In this document: piece by piece, positions 33,956 through 45,780 of the stretch
Layout: each line of letters starts with the position of its first letter
How positions within the stretch are numbered: position 1 is the first letter of the stretch
NCBI GenBank assembly: GCA_907163375.1
Contig: CAJQUW010000498.1
Location: 310,001 to 374,000, forward strand
Length of the DNA: 64,000 bases
Direction of reading: 5' to 3'
Source of the DNA: Prostheceraeus crozeri
Lineage: Eukaryota > Platyhelminthes > Polycladida > Euryleptidae
Program-made: the position numbers and the translations under genes
The notes under the pieces: generated by a model
Seen by the model: only the letters and a program-made list of their open reading frames with translations
Told to the model about the DNA's origin: nothing
Databases searched by the model: none

Positions 33956-34060
33956 GAATCAAATCTCAACAGATGTAACCACCACGCGACATGTTTCGGC
34001 CTGTTGGGCCTCATCAGTCGTGGGTAGGTTTGAACCAGCGACGTTGGAGCTGGAGTAATG
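33955..34060 (-). repeat. hammerhead-bearing SINE-like element, 5'-truncated copy (b)
   Basis: On the minus strand this copy starts in the tRNA-like head (CTCCAACGTCGCTGGTTCAAAC; B box GGTTCAAACC complementary to 34027-34036). It then contains the hammerhead core at 33977-34030 and ends with CATCTGTTGAGATTTG and a TA tail. The closing CATCTGTTGAG is the reverse complement of CTCAACAGATG, which opens the other copies, so a complete element would close on itself as one long outer stem. Confidence 0.75.
33977..34030 (-). ncRNA. hammerhead ribozyme core (type I, minimal stem III)
   Basis: The minus strand shows, in order: AACC, TAC, CCACG, A, CTGATGA (34011-34017), stem II GGCC-CAACA-GGCC (33998-34010), GAAAC (33993-33997), AT, GTC (33988-33990), G, CGTGG, T, GGTT. 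The invariant CUGAUGA, GAAA and UH elements are all present and stem II pairs perfectly. Stem I pairs as CCACG/CGTGG and AACC/GGTT around a small internal loop, the usual place for the loop contact. Stem III is only A-U and C-G closing two bases, but ACATGT is self-complementary, so two molecules could pair there. The base pair next to the cleavage site is an A/G mismatch, which may weaken activity. Cleavage is predicted after 33988. Confidence 0.75.
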
Positions 34061-34189
34061 AGCAGCGCCTGCTAATGAGTAGATGTAATGAGTACCGCCT
34101 GCGTGAAGCGTCTCAATCTCGGATGCGGTATTAAGTGATTGCAGAATGCGGTGCACCCTCCACATGCCTGCGTTTAAGCAGTGCCTTCC

Positions 34190-34286
34190 TGGCAAATTCA
34201 CGCTCTCAACAGATGGTCCGGTGGCCATGTGGTTAGAGGGTATGCTTGCACGTCCTCTAGCTCCAACGTCGTTGGTTCAAACATAT
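34190..34286 (+). repeat. hammerhead-bearing SINE-like element, head only, copy (c)
   Basis: After AAATTCACGCTCTCAACAG the tRNA-like head carries A box TGGCCATGTGG (34222-34232), TTAGAGG, CTCTAGCTCCAACGTCG and B box GGTTCAAAC (34274-34282). The sequence then diverges (ATATGCCC) just where the ribozyme should begin. It lies about 130 bp from copy (b) in the opposite orientation. Confidence 0.7.
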
Positions 34287-36118
34287 GCCCTGCGCGCCCT
34301 CGGATATCTTCCAATTTATGCCTTCGACAGATAGCTATAATTCCTGCAGTATATTTAAAACGGTGTTCAAGCTTTTAATTTAAACATCTTGCTAATAAGC
34401 GATCAAATTGTGTTGGTGATGACTTGGTCTAAAATAATGAATTAGTAGCATCAATTGAAATTTTTGTAGGTTTTCTTGTCAGGTATTTGTAATTTCTTGC
34501 AGGTAGTATGCCGCATTACTTTCATGCATCTTTTTGTAATTTCATTTACCTTTTATCTTGTAACTTTCTGCTGTTTGTTTGTTGAATATAGAAGTGGACT
34601 CTAAAACATCTAAACATCTAAAACACATCTAAAATATCAGTATAATATTACTTTGAAGTTGCTAATTATTTCCAAAAAGTTCTTAGTTGGCGATTTTAGC
34701 TTCCAGTCATGCTGTCATACATACCCAGTCATAAAGAGGCTTCGCCAATCTTCCCGGCCTCCCCGATTACTTCACATGTTCATTGAGGAGTTTGCAAGAG
34801 CTGACCATGAGTGAGATGGAGTACTACAAAGTGATGTTACGGTCGTCTGCCTCGGAACCTATCCTACCATTTTAGCATGCCAATTTACATGTATTTTAAA
34901 GCCAATAGCATAGTAGGCTTATATTAACCTCGAAAAGCAGAGCTTTTGTATTAACGTATGCGTACGCAAGCAGCAGCTACAAAATCTAAAATACGGGGCA
35001 ATTCTAATCATTTTAATAATAATAATTCGGTTGACAGAAATATCTCATTTGCATTTTTTCTGTCGTTAATGATTGGTGCACGCAGCATTTCATGACTAGA
35101 ATTTGACACGAGACTGCTCCGAGGACTGAGGTTGTCACCCAGCATGTTATCACAAAACTTCAGATTTGATCACGATTTTTCATTATGAGTAGCGTATCAG
35201 AGTTTTCAAGGTCATTTTGCAGAAGTTAGATTAAAAATTACATTACATAAAAATGTCAAGATATGTTAGTCATAAAGAAATTCTTTACAGCTTTCTTGAA
35301 AGGACGTAAAGACTCGAGATGGAGGTAACTGAGGAAAGCAGTGGATTCCAAAGAGTGAGTATATACTAGGTAGAGAGTCGACTAAAAATATGTCAACATA
35401 CAGAGAATATTTTTATATCGATAGATTCAGTTTTTTGCGAAGATTAAGTTCCTGAGGCCCAAAAAATATTTGATCAATTTTTAAGAAGCTACATTTTTTT
35501 CAAATTATTCCTGTGTTTGTATACTAGCGATTTGGCACCTTTTTATAAGTAGTATGAAACTTATTGGATGTCAAAATTTATGGCAATTTACTAACAGGTG
35601 CTTTAAGTAAACGGAAATAAAACTGATTATTAAGGAAATTTCATGAACCTCATTTTATGCAAATCTTCATGCAAAAGTTGAGATCTCATTGTGCTTCTTT
35701 ATTGGCTAAAATTTCAAGATTTCAATTGAATTTTTATCGGCATGATTTTATGGTCAACTAAATTTATGTTTCATTTCTTGAATCTGAATAATACAAATGT
35801 GGACCTATTTACATCTTTTAAAAATACATGTAGTTATGATAATTATCTTTGATTATGATATTTTGGTCTTTCAGTAGCAGATACTTTGTGATGTGATCAC
35901 TCTTAAGAAAGTGCACTTATTTCTAAGACTGAATCACTCGTCGAATTGCTAATTTAGTAAGCATTGGCTTATTTTGTGTTGTGATTGGATCAGAAGAAGA
36001 ACTTTCCAACACGTTAAGCATGAGCGCGTCTCATCAGACGTTATTTGAAATGGTCCTACTATTTTTTATAACCCTGCCCTTTCTGTCACCGGTCGCTGAA
36101 AATATCAGATAGGAAGGA
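34287..36118. other. no gene recognised
   Basis: AT-rich non-coding DNA. Confidence 0.45.
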
Positions 36119-38073
36119 TTAACCGTGTATCTCAGTTTTCTCAGACTATTCTCAGACAGTCTCAGACAGTCCAGATCGCTCACAATTTATATTAAGCCAT
36201 TACATCCGAGCGGATCGAAAACGACCCAACTCTGTCAAAGCTATGTTTCTGAACTGCTAATCAATTACTTCATGTGCCTGTTGTCATATACTATGTATGT
36301 TATGTCTACTGAGTAATGACAGACATTTCAAGATGATCTTGTGAAATGTGATCAGAGATATTTGCTCTCAAACTGAATCAATTGCTTCTTTTTGTCGATT
36401 TTTGAAATCTATAAAAAATGAGGTTTTTTCGCAAATGTCAGAGATATTTTTACCCGATATTTCAAAAGTATTTATGGGCATTTTCTGTTTCGTTGTCACA
36501 TTAACTTCACTTAGAAATGCATCTATAATGCATTTCCTAATGAGTTTTTACACTATTTTATGCAAAACTGATGTTGGGTCGTTTTCGACCCACTCGGAAC
36601 AAATAACCCCAAAATTCGCATAAGATTCATGAAATCTATGATGAATAATTAGACAAAACTTTGATAAAATCATGCTATATATAACACTTTTCTTTTACAT
36701 GCTGTGGTTTTGTTTGATATTTCAAAATTTTTAATCGTTCTTTTTTTCAAATGGAGGATTTTGATTATACAACATGGCGACAATGTCAAAGAAAATGTAA
36801 GAATTATCTTAACTCTGTATATCGATAGAGTAAATTTATCATTTGTAATACCATATTTCAATCAGTAACTTTTTGATTCATTTGACTGCTATCTATTCAA
36901 CTATTCAATTTACCTATTCAATGATGCAAATTATCCAACTAGCTTTCCAAAGCTCTACAAACACATGTAGAAACATACGTTTTTTAATAAGACCTATTAG
37001 TTAGTATTTCATGTTTTTCAATTTTACCAGTAACGTATTGCACTTGAAAATAATTCAGCTCACGTAATGACGAAAATAGGAAATGCGAAACAAAAACTGG
37101 ACCATATCATAGATAAAAATTTAACTACTTTCTTGATAGTGTACGAACTCGAACCCAGGTAGTGTGTAACTGAACTATATTGCTATTTTAGGTAATTTGA
37201 AGAAAAGCATATCTGTCGTATACCTCATTCCGTTTCGGAATATAGCAAGTACATGGGAGGGTCCGATAGGATGAACCAATATACCAATAGATACAAGGTC
37301 CGTATACGGAGTCGAAAATGGTGGAACCCTTTGATTCGATGGGACATTGACATCTCGTTGAACAATGCCTGGATTCTATTCAAGGAATCAAAAGGTTCAA
37401 ATATGGATTTCCTGGAGTTCAGGAGACGCGTTGTGCTGGAATATTTACAAAAACATGGCAAGGATCGCAAACCGAAGAGATATCAACCTTCATGCCTGAC
37501 CGAGAATACAAATCCTCGATACGATGGCAAATGACATTTCATTTGCTCCTCATCTCGACTTCGATGTCGAGTATGTGGAAACAAAACGGTGAAATCTTGT
37601 TTGAAGTGTAAAGTAAATCTTCACGAGGATTGCTTCGTAAGCTATCATACTTTATAAACCATTTTTCTATATATACAGTATGTATGCACTTGTAATTGTT
37701 TCATTTATCTGCAGTCAGATAAGTCAAAATTAGTCGAAGTCCGCAATTTGCACGTATGTACCGGGACTTTTATAGCAAACTGCATAGATAATTGTGTATA
37801 TTCTTGCCATAGAAACTACTGTAAATTGTCCATTTTGGTTTGTATATTCTTGCTAAACTGTTTTTTTTAATTATTTGTTGAATGTTGATAATAAACATTT
37901 TTAGGGTTATTTGTTCCGAGTGGGTCGAAAACGACCCAATCCTAAAAATCGATCTGATTGTTTATCAAAACGCTTCTAAGGGAAATGATAGTTGTTTTTC
38001 ATGTTGTCGGGGTTAATAATGTTCAAAAATAATTAAATCTACAAAAATTAATTCCCAGGCACTAATGGGTTAA
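36119..38073 (+). mobile_element. piggyBac-like element remnant
   Basis: A TTAA at 38070-38073 directly follows GGG, the usual piggyBac right terminus. A TTAA at 36119-36122 is a candidate left end (weakly supported). Inside, a 16-bp self-complementary motif, GGGTCGTTTTCGACCC or close to it, occurs near 36212, 36576 and 37920. The copies at about 36572-36612 and 37904-37950 are near-perfect inverted repeats of over 40 bp extending through ACTCGGAACAAATAACCC. The transposase C-terminus lies between them. Most of the transposase is missing. Confidence 0.75.
37198..37657 (+). pseudogene. piggyBac transposase C-terminal fragment with cysteine-rich domain
   Basis: In one plus-strand frame the sequence reads IPHSVSEYSKYMGGSDRMNQ, then RSRKWWNPLIRWDIDISLNN and AWILFKE. 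These correspond to the piggyBac pattern EYNKxMGGVDxxDQ, KKWWxPLFxWxxDxxxxNAW. One stop (TGA, 37532-37534) follows RYDGK. The same frame then continues with CRVCGNKTVKSCLKCK and HEDCF, a C-x2-C-x7-C-x2-C-x4-H-x2-C finger, ending at a stop at 37655-37657. This zinc-binding tail is the cysteine-rich domain by which piggyBac transposases recognise their ends. The catalytic DDD core upstream is absent, so this is a fragment with one premature stop. Confidence 0.88.
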
Positions 38074-38858
38074 TGCCTCAAATTTGGGAAGTATTTATCC
38101 AGTCGATATGAAATTTCATGAGTAAATAGAAAGAGCACTCTCATACTAGTACGTGAAGTTTCGTGGCGATTGATGAAGTTATAAACAATTTAGAAAACCT
38201 GGGAAGGGAGATGACATATAAGCACCAAAATCAAACTTCGCTACTTGGGGAGCCTTTTTTTCATTTTCTGTGAATAATTGACTGTGAATCGGCGTGTTTA
38301 TTATAAAAGGAGATATCCAATTGATAATTAATTTCTTGCCGAGTCGTCAGACAGAAACTATGTGAGGGTAAGATAAGAGTTGGCATGTGCTAGAGAAGAT
38401 TTCGTGCAATTTTATAAGAAATTTTGAACAATTTTAGATTTGTGTTAAAAACCGCGGCAATGCTTCAAAGGCAATGGTGAACAGCCTATTGTCTCAGCAG
38501 GCTAGACAGATTAGGACGCAGTCGGTTTCATTAAAACGATTGCGAAGGAAGTCGGATGTTGCTCACCCCTGTTGAAGTTTCTTTGTTCATGAAAACTTCT
38601 TGAGAAATCCTACAATATCCTCTCACCCATTGATAAGATTCCGATAGTTAATTCACATCGAAGAAATCTCACTAGGAAAGAGAGCAACATGCGGTTTGTT
38701 TTAAATGACTAATTTATCTTTTTCGAAGAGATTGTCAGCAAAACAACACCAACTTGCACAGCTGCTCCGTCGACGTTTTGTATTCAAGCTTTGAAATGAC
38801 GATCTTTCAAAAAAATTTATTTTTTGACTTAATTTAGTCAACTTTCGGAGATTGAATA
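38074..38858. other. no gene recognised
   Basis: AT-rich non-coding DNA. Confidence 0.45.
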
Positions 38859-38859
38859 T

Positions 38860-39012
38860 GAGATGCGTAATTAGCATATGAAATTAATTTCCTTGGATAT
38901 TCAATGACATTGCTGTCAATACTGCTTTCTGTTATAGATTTAATGTCAGCAGTGCGATGGAAGCAGTTGAATATCCCAGGAAATTAGTCTGATATGCTAA
39001 CTTCACATCTGA
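38860..39012. mobile_element. small foldback MITE (about 150 bp)
   Basis: The left arm (38860-38904) and right arm (38968-39012) are imperfect inverted repeats of about 45 bp. The best-matching blocks are TTAGCATAT, TAATTTCCT and GGATATTCAA. The spacer is about 63 bp. No coding capacity. Confidence 0.8.
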
Positions 39013-41555
39013 AAACTATTCCTAGTATAGCTGCATGTTGTTACATAAGAGGTTGTGTTGATATCGAGAAATGTGAACTAGGTCCGGAGATGATTGCTGA
39101 TATTGGATGAACTGGCCGCTATTTAGATCTGTTGACATCTTTTAACTGAGGATGCTGCTCATGAATAAGTAATAAGAAAGTTGAAGAAGCCAATTTGACA
39201 TTTAGTGCTGCTTGTTAGAGATCGAGCGTGATATGCTGCAGAGAATCTATACATCATTTATTTAAGTGTATAATGTTATTCACCTGAAGATGGAGCATTT
39301 CTTCGTACTAATATTGAGCAATATCCCAGTTTGCTTTCTGTTCTTGTGAATTCCTTCAGATATTAGTAAATACTAATTACATCAGGGCATTTTATCTACT
39401 TTTCGAGAAAGCGATTTTATCTACGAGAATCTTATCTTCATTGCGAATAGGAATTTCACTTTAAACGACTTTATACGTTTTTCTGATCAACGTATCTTAA
39501 CGAAATCTGCTGTCACCAAATAGCCATAATACGAATGAATTATATTTATAATCTGACTAAAGGGGTCTTATTCTGCAGTCTAAGTTTGGTTGAAATTAGC
39601 TCTCTGACATCACAGTATGTATGCTAAAGTATAATTTGCCTCTGAATCTGCATCTCAAAGCAGAAGTCTGATAAAAAGCTAATAAACCGGAGTTCATCAG
39701 AAAAAATTAACTACCTAAATTATGTCGAAATTCGATTGGTTCTCATGCTTTCTAACACTGTCCAACATGTCACACATCATTCGAGAGCTCACATTCTCAG
39801 CTTTCAAACAAGCTGTGATAAACTCATATCCGAATCGCTCAATTTGCAAATCGCAAGTTAAGAAATAGTCCAATAATACGAGTATGACATGTGAGCATGA
39901 TAATGAGTCAGACACGAGAAAATCCATGATTTTCTTAGCTTTTTTTGATATACTTCTCTTCGAATTCGGTGGACTAGAAAAAAATAGTGATATCACAAAA
40001 TCATTACAAATTCGCGACTCTTGACCATTGGCTGAAAATGTCATATTCTCACTTTCTCATCAGGAATGCTAATGCCTGGTATCTTCAGAATCCTTGCGAT
40101 TTTTTGAAGATCCTAATGTCATTTGATGAACTGATGTCTATGATTTTATCTTTCTTCAACAGTTGAATAAGGAGATGTGCATCAACTACACTTGCACGAG
40201 GACGCGGTGCAAATAATTTGGAACTTCATGTCGATGCGACTGAAACTATCGCTGTTAATGCACATGCCTGGTCAGGGTAGCAATAATCCACTGCTCATTA
40301 ATTTATTGTTGCAACAGATGATACTACTATCCTGAACTTCTAGATAAATCAAAGCGTATACGATAAGCACTGAATCATGATATATTTATTGATCTTCATT
40401 TCTGTATTCTGACGCCTTTCTACTACCTGACCTACTTTACTTGTGAAAATTGAAGCTCCATTGAAAAGGAAGAGTAAATCTTAGAAAGCATCTGTGCCAA
40501 ATCACAATTTGAAGCCGACCATCCTCAAGAGACAAGAAAGGGTGACTGTAATTCCGGTTGCAAATGGCGCTTGCGATAGCAGTCTATGAAGACGAGATTC
40601 TTCTTCATTCCCTATGGGAGGTGTGTTCTAGAAAAGAGAATTAAATGAAGAATTTTTCCAAGAGTAGGGACGTAGACTGATGCAGGACTGCTTTTGTCTA
40701 CCTGGCCTGATCGAGAGAAAGAAGCAATAATAAGCAATATATTGCGTCTTTGAAATATATACAGATAGATTTGATTAAAAGACGATATAACTGTTGATTG
40801 ACTACGTTGTGACAAAAAGTTGTATCTCTCATGAGACTTTGGTCGGTGAAAATCAAAAGAAATATTCATCAATATTCCTATTTGATTTAACTAATTTATC
40901 CTAGCATGAGTTTGATGATTTCGTATGGTGTTAATGATGTAGTGCAATATATCATAAAAACCATAATGTAAGAGCTGAATTAAAACATCCTAGAATCATC
41001 ATGGAAAGATTCATACTTTCCACAACTTCCGTCCTTTATAACAAGTCAAGAGTATGTGAAGTGCTATTCACACACGCATACCTGCAGCGAAGACTACAAG
41101 AGACAAATATGGGCTTTTAACTCAAATCTGTTCTGCATACGACAGCACGGTATCTCTTTGACATTGAAGAAGCAACTGCTTTGCTTTACCAAGAAAAAAT
41201 AAAACTGAAAATATTTCACGCTGATCCAAAACATCAGATGGGGATGGTTGTGGCAACGAATGTACTTCTCAATTAATGTAGGAGAAAGAAAAAACAATTG
41301 ATTGCGTTAAAAAGAGATGGCATTCACATGTGTGTGCGCGAGGTGCATTAATGACAGCAAATCATTGAGATGTAATGAGGCTTACATATAAATCATGCTT
41401 ATGAACGAATTTATAGACAGAATGCTTGTTCATAGCTCGCAGCTACTTTGTCAAATTCTAATTACGACAGAAGCTAACAAAACAATGTAATTTCATATGT
41501 GACCAATTTCTAATTTTTCTATCGCTGTTGCAGAAAATCCGACCTTGCAGTGACT
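39013..41555. other. no gene recognised
   Basis: AT-rich DNA. A 109-codon minus-strand frame at 39715-40044 has no recognisable domain, and its only good donor lies beyond its stop, so I do not call it a gene. Confidence 0.4.
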
Positions 41556-41559
41556 TCGA

Positions 41560-42113
41560 TTGTAAAGTGTCGATGGAAAAAGTTCCATGAATTTGCACCT
41601 TTCCTGTCATCCAAAGCTCCCACCTGAAAAATGAAAGGCCAGGTGCAATCTGCTTTTGTTCGTACCGCGATGATGTACGTGAGTGAGACGTGGGCCGTAA
41701 AAGTGATCAGATCATGAAGATTGAAAGAACAGAAAAAACAATGGTGAGAGAATGTGCGGTGTGAGGCTGGCTGATGGACACAGGAGTGAAGACCAAATAA
41801 AGAAGAACTTGGAATTTTTTCTGATGTTCTGCGAAGAAGAAGACTGTGGTGGTATGGCCACATTCTGGGAAGAGATGAGAATGACTGGACGAAAAGATTT
41901 TCCAGTTGGAGGTCGAATGTAGAAGGCTATATCTCTATCGAGATGAAGACAAAGGAATACATGGTCGCAAGTGATCTCCGAGGATCTTCGCGCTCCGGAC
42001 CTGAATCCAGCAATGGTTTACGATCGACAGGAGTAAAGGCGCGCCATCAGAAAGCAACAACCGTCTGATCCCATTCAAGGACAAGGACGAAAAACAGGGA
42101 AGTAAGTAAGTGT
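41560..42113 (+). pseudogene. RTE-type LINE 3' fragment with AAGT tail
   Basis: Broken frames read AMMYVSETWAVK (about 41670-41705), then RLWWYGHILGRDENDW (about 41840-41890), then in other frames motifs of the same family's C-terminus (SEDLRAPDLNPA-like and ATTV). This is the end of an RTE-type polymerase with many frame changes. The 3' end is a short AAGT tandem run (about 42101-42112), a typical LINE tail. Fewer stops than expected by chance in the middle suggest a moderately old copy. Confidence 0.7.
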
Positions 42114-43090
42114 TGGATTAAACATAAAGCAACCTAAAGCGAAGCTAAATGAGAAGCTGAAATCTAGGATTTCTATATATTTGCACATAGATGCGACAGA
42201 AAAATCCTTACGTCGGCATAGAATTTTACGCTCCAGCAGTAAGTAGAGATTATTGTGCATACGGCTGATTGTAAGTATTATCTACACTGTAAACTGAGCA
42301 CCGCACTAGAAAGCATCAAAGATAACCACTGAACTTCACAGAAAATATCTGTTAATGCGTCACAATTTAATGATTGATGACGTTGCAGTTCAGATCCGTT
42401 GATATTATATGACCAGCGTCTGTTTTTGCGGCGAATATTTTCTGTTTAGACTGAAAAAACAGATAAACTCATGTTGGCTGTTAATTTTAGCGGATTTTTA
42501 CTTTGTACAGTTAACAATGTACATCCAAGTCACATTGAAGCCAAATGCTTCGCTGTATAATTGATGGACCATCCGTAGCCAGTATGCAACTTGGCATTTC
42601 TTTGAAGCTGGAGAAGCTGAATATTAGCTCCGGCTTTGTTTATTCCTTTTTTTACTGAGACGTTCAGTGTGAGGCTAAAGCAATATTTTAAATCTATATT
42701 TCCCGGGGAAAAATCATCAGATTTGAGAGTACGCCTTAGCTATGCGTCCATCAGCAATCACTTGTGGACTGTTACATATTGCTAACGCAGCGTTAGAAAT
42801 GGGTAGAAAATAGATATCTAAGAATAGAATCAAAAGTCTGCCGGACTGTCGTTGTTGGATTGACACTTATTGTACTCGCCACACTTGAAACGAACTTAGT
42901 TGTATAGTCTAATTCATCATGTCCACTGCAAATACATTATTTGTTGAATGCTATTTTTCTGTATCAGAAGTGACTACTGGTACTGCTAAGTGAATTTCTC
43001 TGCATATTCTTCAATGGAGATGGTCATCAACCAATAAGACAAGCGGGTCCTTCATGTCATAATGATCGCAGAGTGCCAATGCGCCTGGGC
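42114..43090. other. no gene recognised
   Basis: AT-rich non-coding DNA. Confidence 0.45.
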
Positions 43091-43228
43091 ATTTGAAGAT
43101 GTCCACAGACTTGAACAATTTAAACAAAACAATTCATTGGCAGCCACAGACGGCCAGATCTAGCTACGACCACCAAGGAAGTTTTGCACCTAAATTGTTT
43201 AAGTCTAGGGACATCTCTCTGTTACTTT
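43085..43228. repeat. repeat B foldback copy
   Basis: The left arm (about 43099-43135: GATGTCC, CAGACTTGAACAATTTAA) and right arm (about 43190-43228, read in complement: GATGTCCCTAGACTTAAACA) are inverted relatives. The left arm and its flank also match 5985-6068. It is probably a small non-autonomous foldback element. Confidence 0.6.
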
Positions 43229-43354
43229 CAGTCTTTTGGCTGGTCAAAAGGATCAACCAACATGACTGCGGCAGAATTTCTAGGCTCACACACATATATG
43301 TTTTTTCCATACAACAGCAGGTGTTTCAGCCGGGCTCTTGTCGTCCTTTCTATT

Positions 43355-44075
43355 AAGTATAATAATAATAATGTTATATTTGTCATTCACAAAGAAAAAA
43401 GTTACGCATCGAATACATAGAAACATGAATTTGACAAATATTTGCCCTTTAAGGGCGAGCAGTGCTTTAACGTAGAATAACGTACGACTCACAAATTAGT
43501 GTTATAAATTTACCATATATCATTTCTTTCAAAATAAGAAGAGACACTTCGTTTGAAATCACACATCGATGAAACATTCCTCTCAGAAGACGTCATACGG
43601 TTCCAGTGATAAACAGTATTGATTGTGAAAAATCTGCTGCGGTACTTGTGCTTACACAAAGGAGTTAACATAAGATTATGTAAAAATCTTCGCTTAGAAA
43701 CATCAAACAACTCATCAGCTTGCAAACCATTTAAATCATTAACAATTTTGTACATGAAAATCAAACTGTAGCGAAGTCGCCTGGCAGACAAGCTAAGAAT
43801 ACCCAAATTCAATAACTTTGATCTGTAGTTCAAACGTTGTAACTGAGGTAAAAAATTACAAAATCGCTTTTGAACAGTTTCAATTTGATTTGAAAGTTTG
43901 TCGATGTTAGGATGCCAAATGACACTTCCATATTCCAGAATGGAACGGACAAATGTCTTGTACATGATCAGAAGAATGTGAGGATCACGAGAGCGAATAG
44001 ACCTCTTTATAAGGCCCAAAGTCCTATTAGATTTCATGACCATTTCATGAATATGTTCTTTGAAGTTAAGAGAGT
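43355..44075 (-). mobile_element. LINE 3' end (Jockey/CR1-like group) with TAA-type tail
   Basis: On the minus strand a 5'-truncated copy of a non-LTR retrotransposon runs from about 44075, through the thumb and C-terminus of its polymerase, to a 3' untranslated region of about 130 bp. It ends in a TTA/TAA trinucleotide run (43359-43375). Truncation from the 5' end with a simple-repeat tail is the usual outcome of incomplete target-primed reverse transcription. Confidence 0.8.
43510..44075 (-). pseudogene. LINE reverse transcriptase C-terminal fragment
   Basis: The open frame begins with NFKEHIHEMVMKSNRTLGLI and includes SRDPHILLIMYKTFVRSILE, YGSVIWHP, IETVQKRFCNFL, LGILSLSARRLRYSLIFMYK and a final HWNRMTSSERN region, ending at a stop near 43510. 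This is the thumb and C-terminal region shared by Jockey, CR1 and I-type LINE proteins (pattern: LGLIxR...L...YKxLVRxxLEYxSxxWxP...IExVQ+RF). The remaining 180 codons are uninterrupted, so the copy is fairly young despite the truncation. The catalytic palm is missing. Confidence 0.88.
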
Positions 44076-45780
44076 ATCATTAGTAAATAGTGGAAAAATT
44101 AATGAAAATTGATAACTTAAATGTACTTAGATATTCTCTGATGCACACATGAAGAGGGCGATAAACTGTTGGCGTACATTTGGTGACACGTATCACGTTT
44201 CACTCCATATATAACATTTCTTTTGAAGCGCAATGCCATTTCTTTCATTACACAATTAAACATTACTGTATTTTCCTTTGATAATCATAAATGCGAAACT
44301 GTTACAGATGACTAATTCAAAGTAGCACAGAGAAATCTTTTCTCACCTGTAACAGATTTGCACTTTTAGCTTGATTGAGCGAGTAATCTCAACAGTTTAT
44401 CATCTCGGTAATATGAAACGCAAGTCAAGTCTCTTGACGTGTTTTTGTGACAAGATGACAATGTCCAAAGCGAACGAGATGTAAACTAATTTGTGTGTGG
44501 TTAGGGAATTCTTGTGGAAGTCAGAAGTAGGAAAGAGAACGTGGGATTAAATCTAAATGACTTTTTTTGCCAATGCTTTGGTAGTTACGTTTGTCACAGA
44601 CATTTAAATTGCAACGAAGCAAGAAATAAATGAGAGCATTTCTAGTGTCTATTTATAACAAAAATTGCCAATAAAGTTTTTCAATTATTCTACATGCCAG
44701 TAATTGATGTTTGATAGGTATCCGACGAATCATAGATTTTATTTTTAGACTAGCTTCAAATCTTTTCAATCATGCGCTGTGTGCATATCCTTTATAGAGA
44801 TGACGTCATAAGTCGAAAACTGTCACATCCTGGCGAGTGTAAAAAACAGGGCGTTTTTCTAAAGAACGGTTCCAAATCGTTCTCAATAAAAATACACATC
44901 GTGCTTTTTTACTTTCAGCATAATGACATGAATATAGAGACTTTGTTTACAAATTTATGTGACATATCCTTTGCGGCCGAAGACTTTTCAGTTCAATTAC
45001 ATAATGTACTTAAATATCAAGGAATATTTGAATTCGCAAGTACATAGTACATAGAAGGGAAGCTTCAGATTAATGCCGCGTCACCTGTATCATATACTCG
45101 ACTTTGTTTAAATCATAACCTCAGTTTGAGCGCTGAAAAATGGGGGATTTCTGGAGTAGATGATTTTTCACGCATTCTGAAGATCTGTAGACCTTGCAAG
45201 TCAGTATTAAGCGACGGTTTTCAATGTCCTCGAGAACGTCACAATTTCAACCATGACCGTGAATGATGTGATAACAAATTTTGGAAAACTAACGATGACT
45301 GTCTTTCAATAATCTAAATCATAGAAAGTAGATAATTATTTGAATTTAATATGCGGGCGCGCGCTATTCTATGATTGGACTGAAAACAGATGCCATCCCA
45401 CAGCTAAATGTAGAAATCTCAAGCTTCAAAATAGAATCAGTACTAAAGTCTTAACTTTTATTACGAGTATATGCCAATTTTAGTGGAAGTGAACATATGC
45501 CACTGGAACTGCATTAACCTCAGAAAGATTCTTTCTAAATCATGACCAAAAAATGATGATTTTGTCCTTTGAGATCATTCTCAAATGCTTTTTTGTGTTC
45601 CAACATATCATTTTGTCATTTACTTCTTTTAAATATCCGTCCTTAAAGAAAATGTCATATATCGTTTTGTAGCATGTTTAGCATGTAATGTTCTTTTTTC
45701 GACTTATGAAAGACAAACTCCTGTTTATTATGAATAATTGTTTTATGGTAAATTGTAGACAATGATAATTGGATTTTCAG
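44076..45780. other. no gene recognised; upstream flank of the 45.8 kb exon
   Basis: AT-rich non-coding DNA that ends in a good splice acceptor (GGATTTTCAG, 45771-45780). If the downstream exon is real, this is part of its intron. Confidence 0.45.

Noticed and set aside
36023-36035. second hammerhead (CTGATGAGACG on the minus strand)
   Set aside because: No GAAA box at the right distance and no stem II pairing. Other CTGATGAG matches near 24.97, 40.06 and 47.34 kb fail for the same reason.
39715-40044. 109-codon minus-strand open frame
   Set aside because: No recognisable domain, AT-rich codons, and the only plausible donor lies after the frame's own stop. A frame of this length is expected by chance in this much sequence.
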